DNA from: Phaeotremella fagi
Lineage: Eukaryota > Basidiomycota > Tremellomycetes > Tremellales > Phaeotremellaceae
Direction of reading: 5' to 3'
NCBI GenBank assembly: GCA_001599715.1
Contig: BCHU01000001.1
Location: 1,473,634-1,537,633, forward strand
Length of the DNA stretch: 64,000 nt
This document shows positions 11,716 through 22,817 of this stretch, piece by piece. A program made the translations under genes and the position numbers. Position 1 is the first letter of the stretch. Every line of letters starts with the position of its first letter. The notes beneath the pieces were generated by a model. It had not been told where the DNA came from and made no database searches. It saw nothing but the letters and a program-made list of their open reading frames with translations.

Positions 11716-12566
11716 CTACTCTTCATACAACCTCATCATCCAAGCTTTAGCAACCTCATAATCTTTTTTACATCTCGCCAACAAATCTTTAATAACTTCC
11801 AAAGCTTCATCTTCTTTCACGTCGATCCCTTTAACCTCATCACGGAGGTTACCAAAGTGTTGCATTTTTTCGCATGAATTTTGAACTTTGATTATTCCTA
11901 GAGCTGCTGAGGAACCTTTTAGGAAATGACCTAGGGAAGAGAGTTCTTGGAGTGATCGTGAGGCACTATGGGATTTTGGGTTAGTGATAGTTTTTTTTTG
12001 AGGGGACAGATTTGGGGTTGGGACTGAGATTGAGATTGGAGGGTTTATATGAGAATGTTGGAGAGGGTGAGAAATGGGTTGATTAATCGTTTTTCTGATG
12101 AATCACGATTGACCAGTGACCAAGAGATTGACAGTTAAATCACGACCAAAAGGGAACAGCCCAATTTCGTTCCATCCAAAGGTACCCAGGAGCATGAACA
12201 AAGAAAAAATCCCCACTCACATAGCCTTCTCCATCTGAACAAAAGTAGCTTCAGCCTGATCGAAAAACCCCCAAACGATACTTCTACTAAAACTACGTGC
12301 CCCCTCTACATCCCCATCTTCTTCGTCGTCTTCATCGTCCATATCTCTTATTTGAGAGAAGACTTCCATGTCGATAATCCCTTCTGGGGATGTTGGGATC
12401 TAGATGGAAGTTGTGGTTAGCTAGTTGCTTGTAAGGGTGATTGGGTCGAACGAGATGAGTTCGTGATTCATCGATCAATTAATCACGAGGATATTTCCTC
12501 TTTTTGACTTACTTGAACAGTTGCTTCTTTATCTTTGGAGATCGCTTTGGGTGAAGTGAACGACAT
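11716..12566 (-). CDS. YPD1: histidine-containing phosphotransfer protein Ypd1
   Basis: Three exons on the minus strand (12566-12513, 12399-12221, 11965-11716) join in frame to 160 residues; yeast Ypd1 has 167. The key HPt sequence LGHFLKGSSAALG is intact, with the phosphoaccepting His in it, preceded by FDQAEATFVQMEKA and followed by a long helix (NSCEKMQHFGNLRDE) and LLARCKKDYEVAKAWM. Ypd1 carries phosphate from hybrid histidine kinases to response regulators (Ssk1, Skn7 types) in osmotic and oxidative stress signalling, shuttling between cytoplasm and nucleus. The second intron (255 nt) is four times longer than others nearby. A hybrid histidine kinase that would feed it is at the right end of this window. 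The gene is convergent with its left neighbour, with a 262-base gap. Confidence 0.92.
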
Positions 12567-13568
12567 ATTGGGTGGATGAAATTATTCTTGACTGATACCT
12601 AGGTCAACTGATCAACCTGATCGAGATTGAGGTTATGGGTTGACAACAATAGGTTTTATTTGTTGGTAATGTTTGAATCGATACCAACAGAATTGGATGT
12701 AGATTTGATTGGATTGATGGTATATAATAAAAGGTAATGAGGAGTAAAAAGGAAGGCAGGAAAGTCAGCTTCTTTTATCCAAGTTGTGTGATTGATAAAA
12801 AAAAGGTTTTTTTTTTAGCTCCTCTTTTCTTCCCTCTCCTTTGTGATTATCCAGTATTTCAATTGATTCTATGGTACAATAGAATGAACGATATTTTATG
12901 GATGGATTTTAGGAATGAGAAATGGGAAATGGGAATACAGACGAGGTAATAAACGAAAATTGATGGTAACACAGTCCGTGCTTTAACTCACCTTTTATGA
13001 CGTCGATGGCGAAATGGGGATGGTGATGGTGAAAGTGATGGTAGTGATGGTGATGCAGGTGATGATGACAAGGAGGTTGATAATGTGGTGATCTTCAAGT
13101 CAAAAGAAGGATCTATCTGAATATTCGTATATTATTCGATAATGTCTTTAATTGAAGTAAATAACATGCATAGTATGGTATTCTCTATTCTCCACCTGTC
13201 CACACGTCGGGGTTTTTTTTTTCATTCAAGTACTTGTACAGGTACCTTGCTTGCTTTTGACGTTGACGTTTCTTTTCTTAGGTACTGAGTTACCCTCAGG
13301 ATGCATACCAGTACCTCTTCCCCATCTAACCTTTATTCATCATACATACAATCCTCTCTTCTCTCTTCTCTCACTGTCTCTCTCTTTTCACCACTCACCA
13401 CCGACGCCAGTGGCGTTAAGGTAACACAACCAATTCATCAACTAAACTAAATCCAAACCGGCGGTGACGGCCGTATGTATGTACACTTGTCAAAAATAAA
13501 GGTATATTTATGGATAAGTATATAAACCTTTTGGACTAATGTACAAGTTTTCGACAGTATACATCTCC
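12567..13568. other. intergenic, about 1 kb, no gene seen
   Basis: Upstream region of YPD1 and 3' flank of the DUF2347 gene. It holds several homopolymer T runs, a GATGGT-rich simple repeat (about 13011-13070), and CT-rich tracts near 13330-13390. Short open frames here carry no recognisable domain. Possible positions for a YPD1 promoter, but I identify no specific operator. Confidence 0.4.
13011..13070. repeat. imperfect (GATGGT)n / (GGTGAT)n simple repeat
   Basis: About ten imperfect hexamers based on GATGGTGATGGT, interrupted by AAAGT and GCAG. The reading frames are not part of any gene that I can support. Confidence 0.65.
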
Positions 13569-15376
13569 CTATGAGAGCATCTCCGTATCCTCCTCCGCAC
13601 CCAACCTGATACCCAAATTCCAAAACCCAACCAAATCATTCCAAAACTCTTCAGCGTCCTCACCACCCCCCAACCAATAATTCCCGTCCAATTCTCTGAC
13701 ATCCCTCTTCTCCAACCTATACCTCCCGTTTTCATCAACGTTAACACCGATTCTTGAATGATCAAGATCCTTTGATCGTTTCTCCAATGTTTTGGTTAAA
13801 TTCGTGTAATAATGATAGGTGTTATGTAAGAAATGTGATAATAACAATATCGACTTTTGAGTGTGTGGTGTTGTACTAGTTCCTAAACCTGAATTACCTT
13901 TGGTAGAATTTATCAACGGTTCTTCTTCCCCTTCCTCCTCATATTCATCATCGTAATCATGTGGTAAAGGATATCTTTGATTGAAATCTTCATCATCGCC
14001 TAGAACCACTCCTCGTCCAACGGCATATCCACATACCCCAACACAGACTTTCCAAACTGTCGTCACGAGATTTAAAGCTATTAACCACCATGTACCGGTT
14101 TCGTTGATCATAAAATTATCTTTGTTGACTAGGATCAAGAGTGATTTGTAGAATACTAGATCTTGGAAGGTGTAGTTTAATTTTTTGGTTGGGGTCGTTA
14201 GTGCTGGTGTCCAATTGGGTTTGGGTTGACTTTGGACATCGGTACTAGTTTCGTTTTCGTCGTCCTTTTCTTCATGTATTAAATTACTGAGATCACAAGT
14301 CGAAAGATCTATATAAACATCATACAACTTGGAATGAGATTTGAAAATCGCGTCAGAAGTAGCTAAAACCAAAGAATCAGTGCTAAACCTTCCAACAAAT
14401 CATGAAAACTCACTTGCCACCCAATTCCCGGATTTCTCTTTGACACTATCAAGATCCATCAAACCGATATTACCCAACCAAGAACTGGATTTTGATTCCA
14501 CGTTGTCAGGAGGAATACCTATGGCCCAGATACACCAAGCTAACGAGGTTAGGGGTAACAACGGTGGAGGGGAGTAGAGTAGCTTTGCAACTGGTTTAGT
14601 GAGGGATATGGGAGTGGTGACGGACGTACGATTCTTTTGCCTGATAATGAAGCTTTGTAGACTGCAACGATGGATGGGCCGAGGATAGAGATAAGATTCG
14701 GTAGGTAGTTTAATGGATGTGATGACTATATAAGTAGATTGTCAGTTAAGAAATGATCACGACAGAGTTGATGACTCACAGATATCTTCGATCTACTAAA
14801 CACGATTTTTCGAATTTCATCCACATCCCCACCACTCAATGATGACAAAGAAACCAAATTCGACACCGACTTGGATCGTTCCCAAACACCCTCCAAACAA
14901 TCAGTAACCTCCTTATTATCCAAATCAAAAACACCCAATCCCCCAAGAGATTCAATCTGATCAAACATCTTTCCTAAACAATCTCGAACTTCAATAACAG
15001 TCGACCAATTCTGCTTCCCATCCAGAATTATACCTAACGAACCCATCCTTCTTCCCCTGCCAACTCCACTTAATCTGGATCTGAAGATACAGCCGGAAAC
15101 TAACCCATCGTGGTTGAACGTGATATAATCCTGTGAGAGGAGATGTAGACCCGATGGTAGGGATTGATGTTCGATGTTATCTTTTTTGATACCTATGATA
15201 TTGGGGTTATTAGCTTTCATTCGTGCTGTACTGTTTGGTGCTCGCTGCACTCGCTCGCTCGCTCGCTTACCGTCTAGACTTCTCCAGAATATCGTCGATT
15301 GACCTTTGGTATCTTCGAAGTGCGTTAGGTAAATTGCTGAGATTGGTGGGAGGTTTATTGGGGTTGATGTTGACAT
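13569..15376 (-). CDS. DUF2347/LCHN (DENND11, Anr2-like) family protein
   Basis: Minus-strand gene of at least four exons. Landmarks in order: ISAIYLTHFEDTKGQSTIFW at the N-terminus, IEHQSLPSGLHLLSQDYITF and GCIFRSRLSGVGRGRRMGSL, then after an intron HPLNYLPNLISILGPSIVAV-KASLSGKRI, then LLYSPPPLLPLTSLAWCIWA and IGIP, and ATSDAIFKSHSKLYDVYIDLS. This order is that of the LCHN/DENND11 family (DUF2347), distant relatives of DENN proteins thought to regulate Rab-type GTPases in vesicle traffic. The C-terminal third is acidic, then helical. A GTAAGC sequence in a (GCGA)n run near 15265 looks like a donor, but no acceptor keeps the frame, so I read through it and obtain an extra basic segment. Family assignment rests on remembered conserved blocks; exact role unknown. 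Confidence 0.75.
15240..15270. repeat. (CGCT)n tetranucleotide repeat inside coding sequence
   Basis: Four to five copies of CGCT on the plus strand, read as Arg/Ala/Ser/Glu codons on the minus strand of the DUF2347 gene. Repeat-length changes here would shift the frame, which makes it a natural place for strain variation. Confidence 0.6.
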
Positions 15377-15675
15377 TGTTCAGACTGGTTTGATAGTCTT
15401 GTCGTACCAATCTCGGGTATATTTTTGTATGAATTCAAATGAGAAAGTAGAAAGTGAAAGTAAGAAATCAAACGGTATTCACATCTCAACAGTCAATCTC
15501 GAGTTAAGGCACCGAAACATTGCACTGCACTGCTATCTGATAACACCCACACATAAGAGTATCTTAAATAATCTACATTCATAAATCATGAACAATGAAC
15601 AAAAAATAGAGAACCAATAATGAATCATATCACTTCCCATTCAACCCACTCCCTCGTCCAGAACAACCAAACAAT

Positions 15676-17767
15676 TTATGCAAAGTACTATACAAAAACG
15701 TTCATCAGTAAAATACACTTGGCAGCCAAGAACTCTTAAACTTACATGATGTTCTTTCGCTTTTCTAGCTTGGACCTCGAGAATACCTCTACATCCGATT
15801 GTCAATCATCAAGAAATAACATGAAGTCATAAATCACTTACCCATGGAAATGTTCGTGCGTGAGTTGAGTAGCGTTTTGACGTAATGCCAACTAAAAACT
15901 CCATCAATACTCAAAATCCTCAACCAGCCAAAACAATCAAGACCCACCATTCCAGCTTCAACACAAACCGCCTTCAATTGAGCTCCATTCATATCTTCCG
16001 TTGATCTAGCTAACTCCTCGAAACTGCAACCAATTCACAGTTAGTAAACCGTCTTGTGATTTTAACGAAGGGACCCACTTGACACCAGTATGATTCAATT
16101 TTCTTGCGTGGATTTGTAAAATTCTTTCTCTGGCTGCTTCGTTTGGTAAAGGGAATTCGATTTTTCTATCTAAACGACCGGAACGTAACAGAGCTGGATC
16201 AAGAATATCGATTCTGTTGGTAGCGGCAATAACCTAACGGGGGAGAGTTAGACAAAATTCACCTATTGTAACTTTTAACTCACTTTGATTCGACTATCAC
16301 TACTGAATCCATCAAGTTGATTCAACAATTCCATCATAGTTCTTTGAACTTCTCTATCACCATTTTTATCACTATCAAAACGTTTTGTACCGATTGCGTC
16401 TAATTCATCGATGAAAATGATAGCTGGTGCTTTCTCTTTAGCGAGTTCGAAAGCGTCTCTGACTAATTTTGCACCGTCACCGATATACATCTAAATCTGG
16501 GTTAGCATGCTGATCGGGGAATCATTTGGGTACTTACTTGAACCAAAGATGGACCTGCTAATTTGAGATAGCATGCGTTGGTTTGTGCAGCACATGCTCT
16601 GGCTAATAACGTTTTTCCAGTCCCTACATATGGTGTCAGTTGGTAGCTCCGAAAACATCAAAAAATGCAACTGACCAGGAGGACCATACATCAAAGCACC
16701 TTTTGGTGCAGTTATACCCAAAGTTTTGAATTTCTCAGCTTGCTGCATAGGAAGAACACTAAATGTGAAGTTAGCTTGAATCCTGATGAACCCGCTTCCC
16801 CAACTTACATCGCTTCAACCAATTCCTCAATCTGTTTATCCAAACCACCGATATCAGTATAAGTCTCCGTAGGTCTTTCATCGACTTCCATAGCTTTGAC
16901 TCTAGCGTCGTATTCTGTAAAAGGAAGTTAGTTGTGGGTTCAGACCATTTCAAGACAACTACATACCAGCTGGTAAAGCGTCTAGAATTAAATAAGAATC
17001 TTTGTTGACACCGATTAAATCTCCTGGACGTAATTTTTCATGTGGAACTAGACCGATGATGGGTAAAAAAACCGTCTTAAAGTATATGTCAGCTGTTACT
17101 CCTATTCAAAAAGAACTACTTGGAGACTGTCAAAACTCACTTGACGTGTCGAAGTTTTAATAACAGCACATTTCGATTTCTTAGCAGTAGACTCATTATG
17201 AGTAGCACCTTCCTGAACTTCAGAATCGACATCAAGTATCTAAACCAAGGTTTTAGTGTTTGATTCCCAAGATAAATCATAACCTAAAATTGAAAAAGAT
17301 AGAAAAAAAAACCAACCTCAACAACTTTCGATACTAAATACGGTAAAACTTTGTTCTGCTTGATCTTGGTATTGTTATCTGCGATTTTATCTTGCATCTG
17401 TTCCTTCTCATGTGAAAGTCGTAGATTCTCTTGTCTCATCATTTTGATTTCGTTATCAATCATTCTGGCGTGCATTTTGATTTCTTGTGCGTCACCCTGG
17501 AAAGTATAATTGGATAAGTGATACAATTCAGTGGAGAGCAGAGACAAAGGGAACTCCCAGACTAACCTTCAAAACGTGTTCTGGTACATCCTGATAACTA
17601 TCTTCTTGGGTTATCTCTTTTGCTTTCTCTTTTTCATCCTCCATTTTCACATCTTCAGTTGGTTGAATCGTCGTTGTGTCATTTGTTGTAGTTGATGATT
17701 CAGGTTTAATGTCGTTGGTAGGTGGTTGAGGAGGTTGTTGAGGTGGTTCTGAAGATTGATCTGACAT
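15676..17767 (-). CDS. RPT5: 26S proteasome regulatory ATPase subunit Rpt5 (6A)
   Basis: Intron-rich minus-strand gene. After a Gln/Pro/Thr-rich N-terminus there is a coiled coil ([20 protein letters not shown]), the OB domain ([17 protein letters not shown] ... [15 protein letters not shown]), and the AAA core: [20 protein letters not shown], Walker A GPPGTGKT, Walker [51 protein letters not shown]. This is the Rpt5 signature. The ATPase ring unfolds substrates and its C-terminal tail docks into the 20S core and opens its gate. The last exon (15676-15687) is only 12 nt and codes Tyr-Phe-Ala-stop after a 58-nt intron. The usual HbYX tail would have Tyr in the penultimate place, so the Phe is noteworthy. 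The gene shares a 175-bp divergent promoter with the plus-strand gene that starts at 17943. Confidence 0.95.
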
Positions 17768-17942
17768 GGTGGTGGGTGAAGTGTGGATTGTAAATGAATA
17801 AACAAGTCAGTAGTCGAGACAGGAGTCAGTGAGTTGAGCGCGCTGACGAGTTCTAGAATGGTGGAGCGGAGTTTGTCTAATCTCCGTAAACTACTACCAT
17901 TTACATCTTCGATCCAGTCATCTTCCTTGATCTCTACCACCA

Positions 17943-19535
17943 ATGTCAGCTTCAACTTCATTCTCAACAAGGAATGCTTACTATCTAAGAGCTTCCAATT
18001 ACAGAGTAACTCCTCTATTTTTGTATCTAGACGAGAGACATGTAAGTAATCATCTGGACAGCATGACAAGGAGCTAACAATCACTTCACTAAGGTCGATT
18101 GGATGAACGATAGGATCCTTCAATTAGTTATAGCTGAATTACAACCAAAGTTAGCTGCTTCTCCTTTACGCTTGATATCCCAGCTCACTAACTACTAAAA
18201 GGATCAGTTCGTTATTGTTAACCGGGAAATATCAAAAGAAACATAAAGTTTACGTTCAACGTGGTGGTAAGTTGTATCGTACTCTATCGAAATGCTGTCG
18301 TTGACGATAAATGAATAGTGGGATACCAATACTGTTATTTCTTGAGAACAACCACGAAAACAGAAGTAGTTCTACTAAAAGTAGGTAAAACCATCCATGA
18401 TCTGATCTAACAAAACCCCAGCAAAAGACATATAGTCTTCGAGCGCAAACTCCACCACCCGAACCCGAACCCATCCCAGAACCAACATCCAAAAGGAAAC
18501 GAAAATCAACCGTTCCACCTTCACCGCGTGCGGGTAACACCAACAGATCAAGATCAAGATCCAGTAGTCTCATAGCCCGAGAAACTCAATCAAGAGCCGA
18601 AACACCATCATTGAATTCCATCGATGACGTTGAAATCAAATCTGAAATTGATAATGACGGATTTGAGATTCAACCACCAACCGAATCCGTCGTTATCGAA
18701 GAGGAAGAAGAACGAGGGATCAAAAACATGAAACCAGACGTCGAACTTTCCTACAAAGGTATGATTAAAACCCCTTCGTCGAAATCGAATCCAATGAACT
18801 GATCCGACCACAGGCTTCGGTACCTCCTCCCTCCAACTGGTCCTAATAATCGAACCTTATCCCGCACTACCCCCCGAATCCTACGCACCACCTTCATCAA
18901 GACTCTCCTCCCGTTCCCAATCGATCAACTACGTCTCCAACTCCCAAAATTCAAGATCCAGATCCAGACAGAACGGAACTGGGTTGAACGACCATGACAG
19001 ATATTCGACTGTCGATGATAGGACAGCAGCTTCAGTTTCCGCTAGTCCAATACCGTCTTCGAGGAACGGTGGGAAGGGTATCAGTATCACGCCGGTACCG
19101 AATTCACGTAGAGGTGGGAGTCGACTTGAATCGTCTACCCCCGGTCCTGGTACCAATCCCGAAAGAACACGTAAAGAAACCCCATTGTTCATGGAGAGAG
19201 CAACACCTTTCGACGAAGAGGACGAAGAAGAACATGAAGCTTATGAGAGGGATCTACGAAATGGGAGATGGAGATTACCATCAATTTTAGACGGTGATGA
19301 CAGCGATAGCGACAGCGTTAGGAGCTCTGATAAAAGGAAACGTAGTAGGAGTAGAAGTGCACGAGTGAGAGAGGAGGAGTTGGAAGATGTACCTGATGGA
19401 ATGGAGGTTATAGGTGAGAGACTCGTTAGGGCTAGTGAGATTTCCGAAGGGGTGCTGAGTGTTAGGAGTGGTTGGGAGGAGATTGGGGAAGGTGAATTTA
19501 GTGCTGTCATGGGTAAAGATCAGTTGGGTGATTAG
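17943..19535 (+). CDS. uncharacterised, probably nuclear protein with a structured N-terminus and disordered Ser/Arg/Glu-rich tail
   Basis: My splice model has six exons: 17943-18041, 18094-18149, 18202-18266, 18319-18380, 18422-18758 and 18814-19535, all phases matching, 446 residues. The first 105 residues look folded: NAYYLRASNYRVTPLFLYLD, VDWMNDRILQLVIAELQPK, LLLTGKYQKKHKVYVQRG, VGYQYCYFLRTTTKTEVVLL. A second hydrophobic block follows the acidic linker at GFGTSSLQLVLIIEPYP. Between and after are Pro-Glu, KRKRK (nuclear-localisation type), Arg-Ser repeats and acidic stretches. I do not recognise the family. The divergent pairing with RPT5 may mean shared regulation. An alternative start at 17858 is in another frame and does not join the later exons. 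Confidence 0.7.
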
Positions 19536-19800
19536 GGGTTGAAGGTGATAAGGTTTTCTTAGACTTTAGGAATGAATCCTTTTTAGTTGTATTTATAATA
19601 ATGAAACGCTTGTATTTAATTGCTATATGTATTTCTGGTATAACTCTCGTTTGCCCACCCAAATAAACTAAAAACAATGCATGAAAAAAAAGGAGAGATA
19701 ACTAAGAAAAGCAATTCTCGAGAGAAACACTTGAAAGAATAAAAATAAAAATCTCAATGAAAAACCTTGATATAAAATTCTCTTTTTTCGATAACTACGC

Positions 19801-22314
19801 TTAATCAACTTCTTCCATTGAACCACCAACTTCCTCAAGAGCAGGGACGTCGTCTGAAGAAGCTGCAACTGGTTCAGGTTCAGAATCGATTGAGAGACCT
19901 AGAGAGATCATTCTGTTGATTCTTTGAGCGAAATCTTGTGGGGCGGTTAAGGTGAAACCGGATGTCTATTTTGATTTTTCGTTTAGCTTTCATGTGTGTC
20001 ATAGAGTTGGGGGGTACTTACAAGAAGAGCAGTCTCGAATAAGAGATATGTAAGATCCTTAACGGTCTTGTCAGCTTTATCTTCGGCGACTCTTGATTTG
20101 AGTTCCTTGATGATTGGGTGGTGGGGGTTGAGTTCCATGGTCTTCTTTGATGCCATGTATGATGACACTAGGCAAGCGGTTAGCTATCGTTCTTCGCTAT
20201 TGCTAAGAGAAAAGACTCACTGGATGAATCACGGAGAGCTTGAGCTTTCATGATTCTCTCCATGTTTGATGACCAACCGAATTGACCAGTGACGAGAACA
20301 CATGGTGAATCGGTGATACGGTTGGAAACAACGACTTTCTCAACCTTGTCACCGAGGTTCTCCTTGATGGCTGAACAGAGGGTTTCGTATTCCTTAACGT
20401 CCCTATGATATGTGTCAGTTTCACGGTCCAATCCAATAAAATATTAAATCACTCACTTCTCTCTCTCCTCCTTCTCTTCTGGGGTCTCTTCAAGTTCAAG
20501 TCCCTCCTTTGAGACACAGACCAATTTCTTTCCGTCAAACTCTTTAAGTTGAGTAACGGCGTACTCATCAATCGGGTCAACGAGAAGTAAAACTTCAAAG
20601 TTCTTCTTCTTGAGAACTTCAAGGAATGGAGAGTCCTTGACAGCCTCCAAAGATTCACCGGTAAGGTAGTAGATGGATTTTTGAACCTCTGGCATACGGG
20701 TGATGTAATCTTTAAATGAGGTCATCTCGTCAACTGATTTGGTAGAGTGGAATCTGAGGAATTCGGCGATCTTGGATCTGTTGGCGGCATCTTCGTGGAT
20801 ACCAAGTTTGAGGTTCTTGGAGAAGGCTGAGTAGAATTTGTCAAAGTTGTCCTTGTCTTCAGCGATTTCTGAGATGAGGTCAAGAGTCTTCTTGACAAGG
20901 TTCTTTCGGACGACCTGGGGTGATAGTTAGTGTCTGAATGTAGATGCAATTGAAATGCTTACCTTGAGGATTTTGTTTTGTTGGAGGGTCTCACGGGAGA
21001 TGTTAAGAGGGAGATCTTCAGAGTCAACAACACCGACGGTGAAGTTGAGGTACTCTGGCATTAAATCTTCGTTGTCCTCAGAGATGAAGACACGTCTAAC
21101 GTAAAGTTTGATGTTGTGTCTCTTCTTCTTGGTCTCGAAGAGATCGAATGGTGCACGCTTGGGGATGAAAAGCATGGCCTTGAATTCAAGTTGACCTTCA
21201 ACGGAGAAGTGCTTGACGGCAAGATGGTCTTCCCAATCCTATTCAAAGTCAGTTGATATTCCTACTACAGTAATGGGACTTACGTTGGAGATGGACTTGT
21301 AGAATGAGGCGTACTCTTCTTGAGTAACGTCGGATGGGTTACGGGTCCAGATTGGTTTTTGCTTGTTGAGCTCCTCGTTTTCGGTGGTGGTTTCCTTGAC
21401 CTTCTTAGTTTTCTTGGTCTTTTTGTTGGCAGAGTCTTCGTCCTCAACCTCTTCGATCTTGGCATCACCTTCGGTGGCCTCTTCCTCCTCTTCAACTTCC
21501 TTCTCAGTCTCCTTGGTAACAACAAGTTGGATTGGGTAGGAGATGAACTCGGACTGTGTCATGGTATCAGTATCAATTGTATCTGTTTGTAAATACAACT
21601 TACGTGTTTCTTGACGATCTCCTTGATCTTCTTCTCCTCGAGGTACTCCTTCAAGTCTTCCTTCATGAAGAGTTTCATGGAAGTACCACGACCGAGACGT
21701 GGACCAGTGGTGTCCTCAGTGATGGTGAAAGTTCCACCAGCAGCAGACTCCCAGATGTATTGTTCGTCATCGTTGTGTTTGGTGGTGACTTGAACCTTTT
21801 CGGCGACAAGGTATGAAGAGTAGAAACCAACACCGAATTGACCTAAAAATGAAGTTAATTTAAACAATCCTCTCACAATCAAAACCACAAAACTCACCAA
21901 TCATGGAAATATCAGCACCTGATGAAAGAGCTTCCATGAAAGCTTTAGTACCAGATTTAGCGATCGTACCAAGATTGTTAACCAAATCAGCTTTGGTCAT
22001 ACCGATACCAGTATCGGTGATGGTAAGAGTACCTTCCTCCTTGTTAGGGGTGATACGGATGTAAAGATCTTTCTCAGTGTCGAGTTGAGTTGGATCCGTG
22101 AGAGCGGAATAACGGATTTTGTCTAAAGCATCGGAACAATTGGAGATCAATTCACGAAGGAAAATTTCCTTGTTGGAATAGAAAGTGTTGATGATGAGAT
22201 CGAGAAGTTGGGAAATCTCGGCCTGGATGATGGGGTCAGTGAGGTGAAGGCGTTGTAGTGGCAAGAAGAGATGATACTTACTTGGAAACCGAAAGTCTCT
22301 GTAGCACCAGACAT
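19801..22314 (-). CDS. HSP90: HSP90 family molecular chaperone
   Basis: Minus-strand, multi-exon. The N-terminal ATPase domain has [57 protein letters not shown] and [20 protein letters not shown]; then an acidic/basic charged linker ([19 protein letters not shown]), the middle domain ([17 protein letters not shown] ... LYVRRVFI ... [20 protein letters not shown]), and the C-terminal dimerisation domain ending in MEEVD. Thus it is the cytosolic/nuclear form, whose MEEVD tail binds TPR co-chaperones. The first exon is very short: 11 residues, with Gln of GFQ at the splice. A GTAAGT at about 22424 (minus strand) and an acceptor near 22350 suggest a 5' UTR intron. The heat-shock-type site upstream fits stress control. 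This is a conserved essential chaperone for kinases and transcription factors. Confidence 0.97.
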
Positions 22315-22817
22315 TTTGATGATATTTTTTGGGGGGTATGTAAAAGGACTCTTGAGAAAGGAAAAGGAGGTCAGTGATGGGAACAGGATGAGATTGCAGT
22401 GTGGATGGATGTGATAAATGACTTACAAGTGAGATGGATAGATGGTATTTGAGTATAAGATAAGACTGAAGTGTTGTTTATATCACGACAGAAGAATAGA
22501 TGAGAGAAAGAGAGTTGAATAAATATACCTTTCAACCAACCTGACCTGTACCAACATTTGGCGGTGAGGTGGAGATGAGTAGATATTACTGGAAGGTTCT
22601 TTTAAAGTGGGGGGTGTAAAGAAAGAGAGAGAGGGTTGAGTCACGTGTATGCAATGGAGATTTAGTCAAACTCCATCACTAATGCCCGATTCTACCTTGC
22701 CGCATGCCCGATGTTTCGTATGCGTTGGAACCTAGTCAACAGAACTAACTGGCAGTAGAATTCACATTGAACGTGCAATCTTACCATCTTGATATTCATT
22801 CTACACTCTTCTCAACA
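22315..22817. other. divergent promoter region of HSP90 and the Zn2Cys6 gene
   Basis: 503 bases between the HSP90 start and the Zn2Cys6 regulator start. It includes the likely HSP90 5' UTR intron, purine-rich tracts around 22620-22640, a heat-shock-element-like site (22590-22600), and a GTCACGTGT E-box (about 22640-22648). No coding region is seen. Confidence 0.5.
22590..22601 (-). promoter_or_regulatory. heat-shock-element-like site upstream of HSP90
   Basis: On the minus strand the sequence reads AGAACCTTCCAG: two perfect inverted nGAAn units (GAAccTTC) followed by a partial third. It lies about 280 bases upstream of the HSP90 start codon, a plausible position given a 5' UTR intron. Hsf1 binds nGAAnnTTCnnGAAn, so this is a minimal match. 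Confidence 0.4.

Noticed and set aside
17858..18049. ATG at 17858 as start of the plus-strand gene
   Set aside because: It is in a different frame from the downstream exons; the ATG at 17943 gives a consistent spliced product.
17647..18123. Long open frame on the minus strand with Leu-rich, coil-like sequence upstream of RPT5
   Set aside because: It overlaps the RPT5 start in another frame and runs antisense to exons of the plus-strand gene at 17943, whose splice phases all match. No family resemblance.
18256..18573. Antisense frame opposite the unknown nuclear protein
   Set aside because: Composition artefact of the Arg-Ser-rich coding strand; no start context or splice support.
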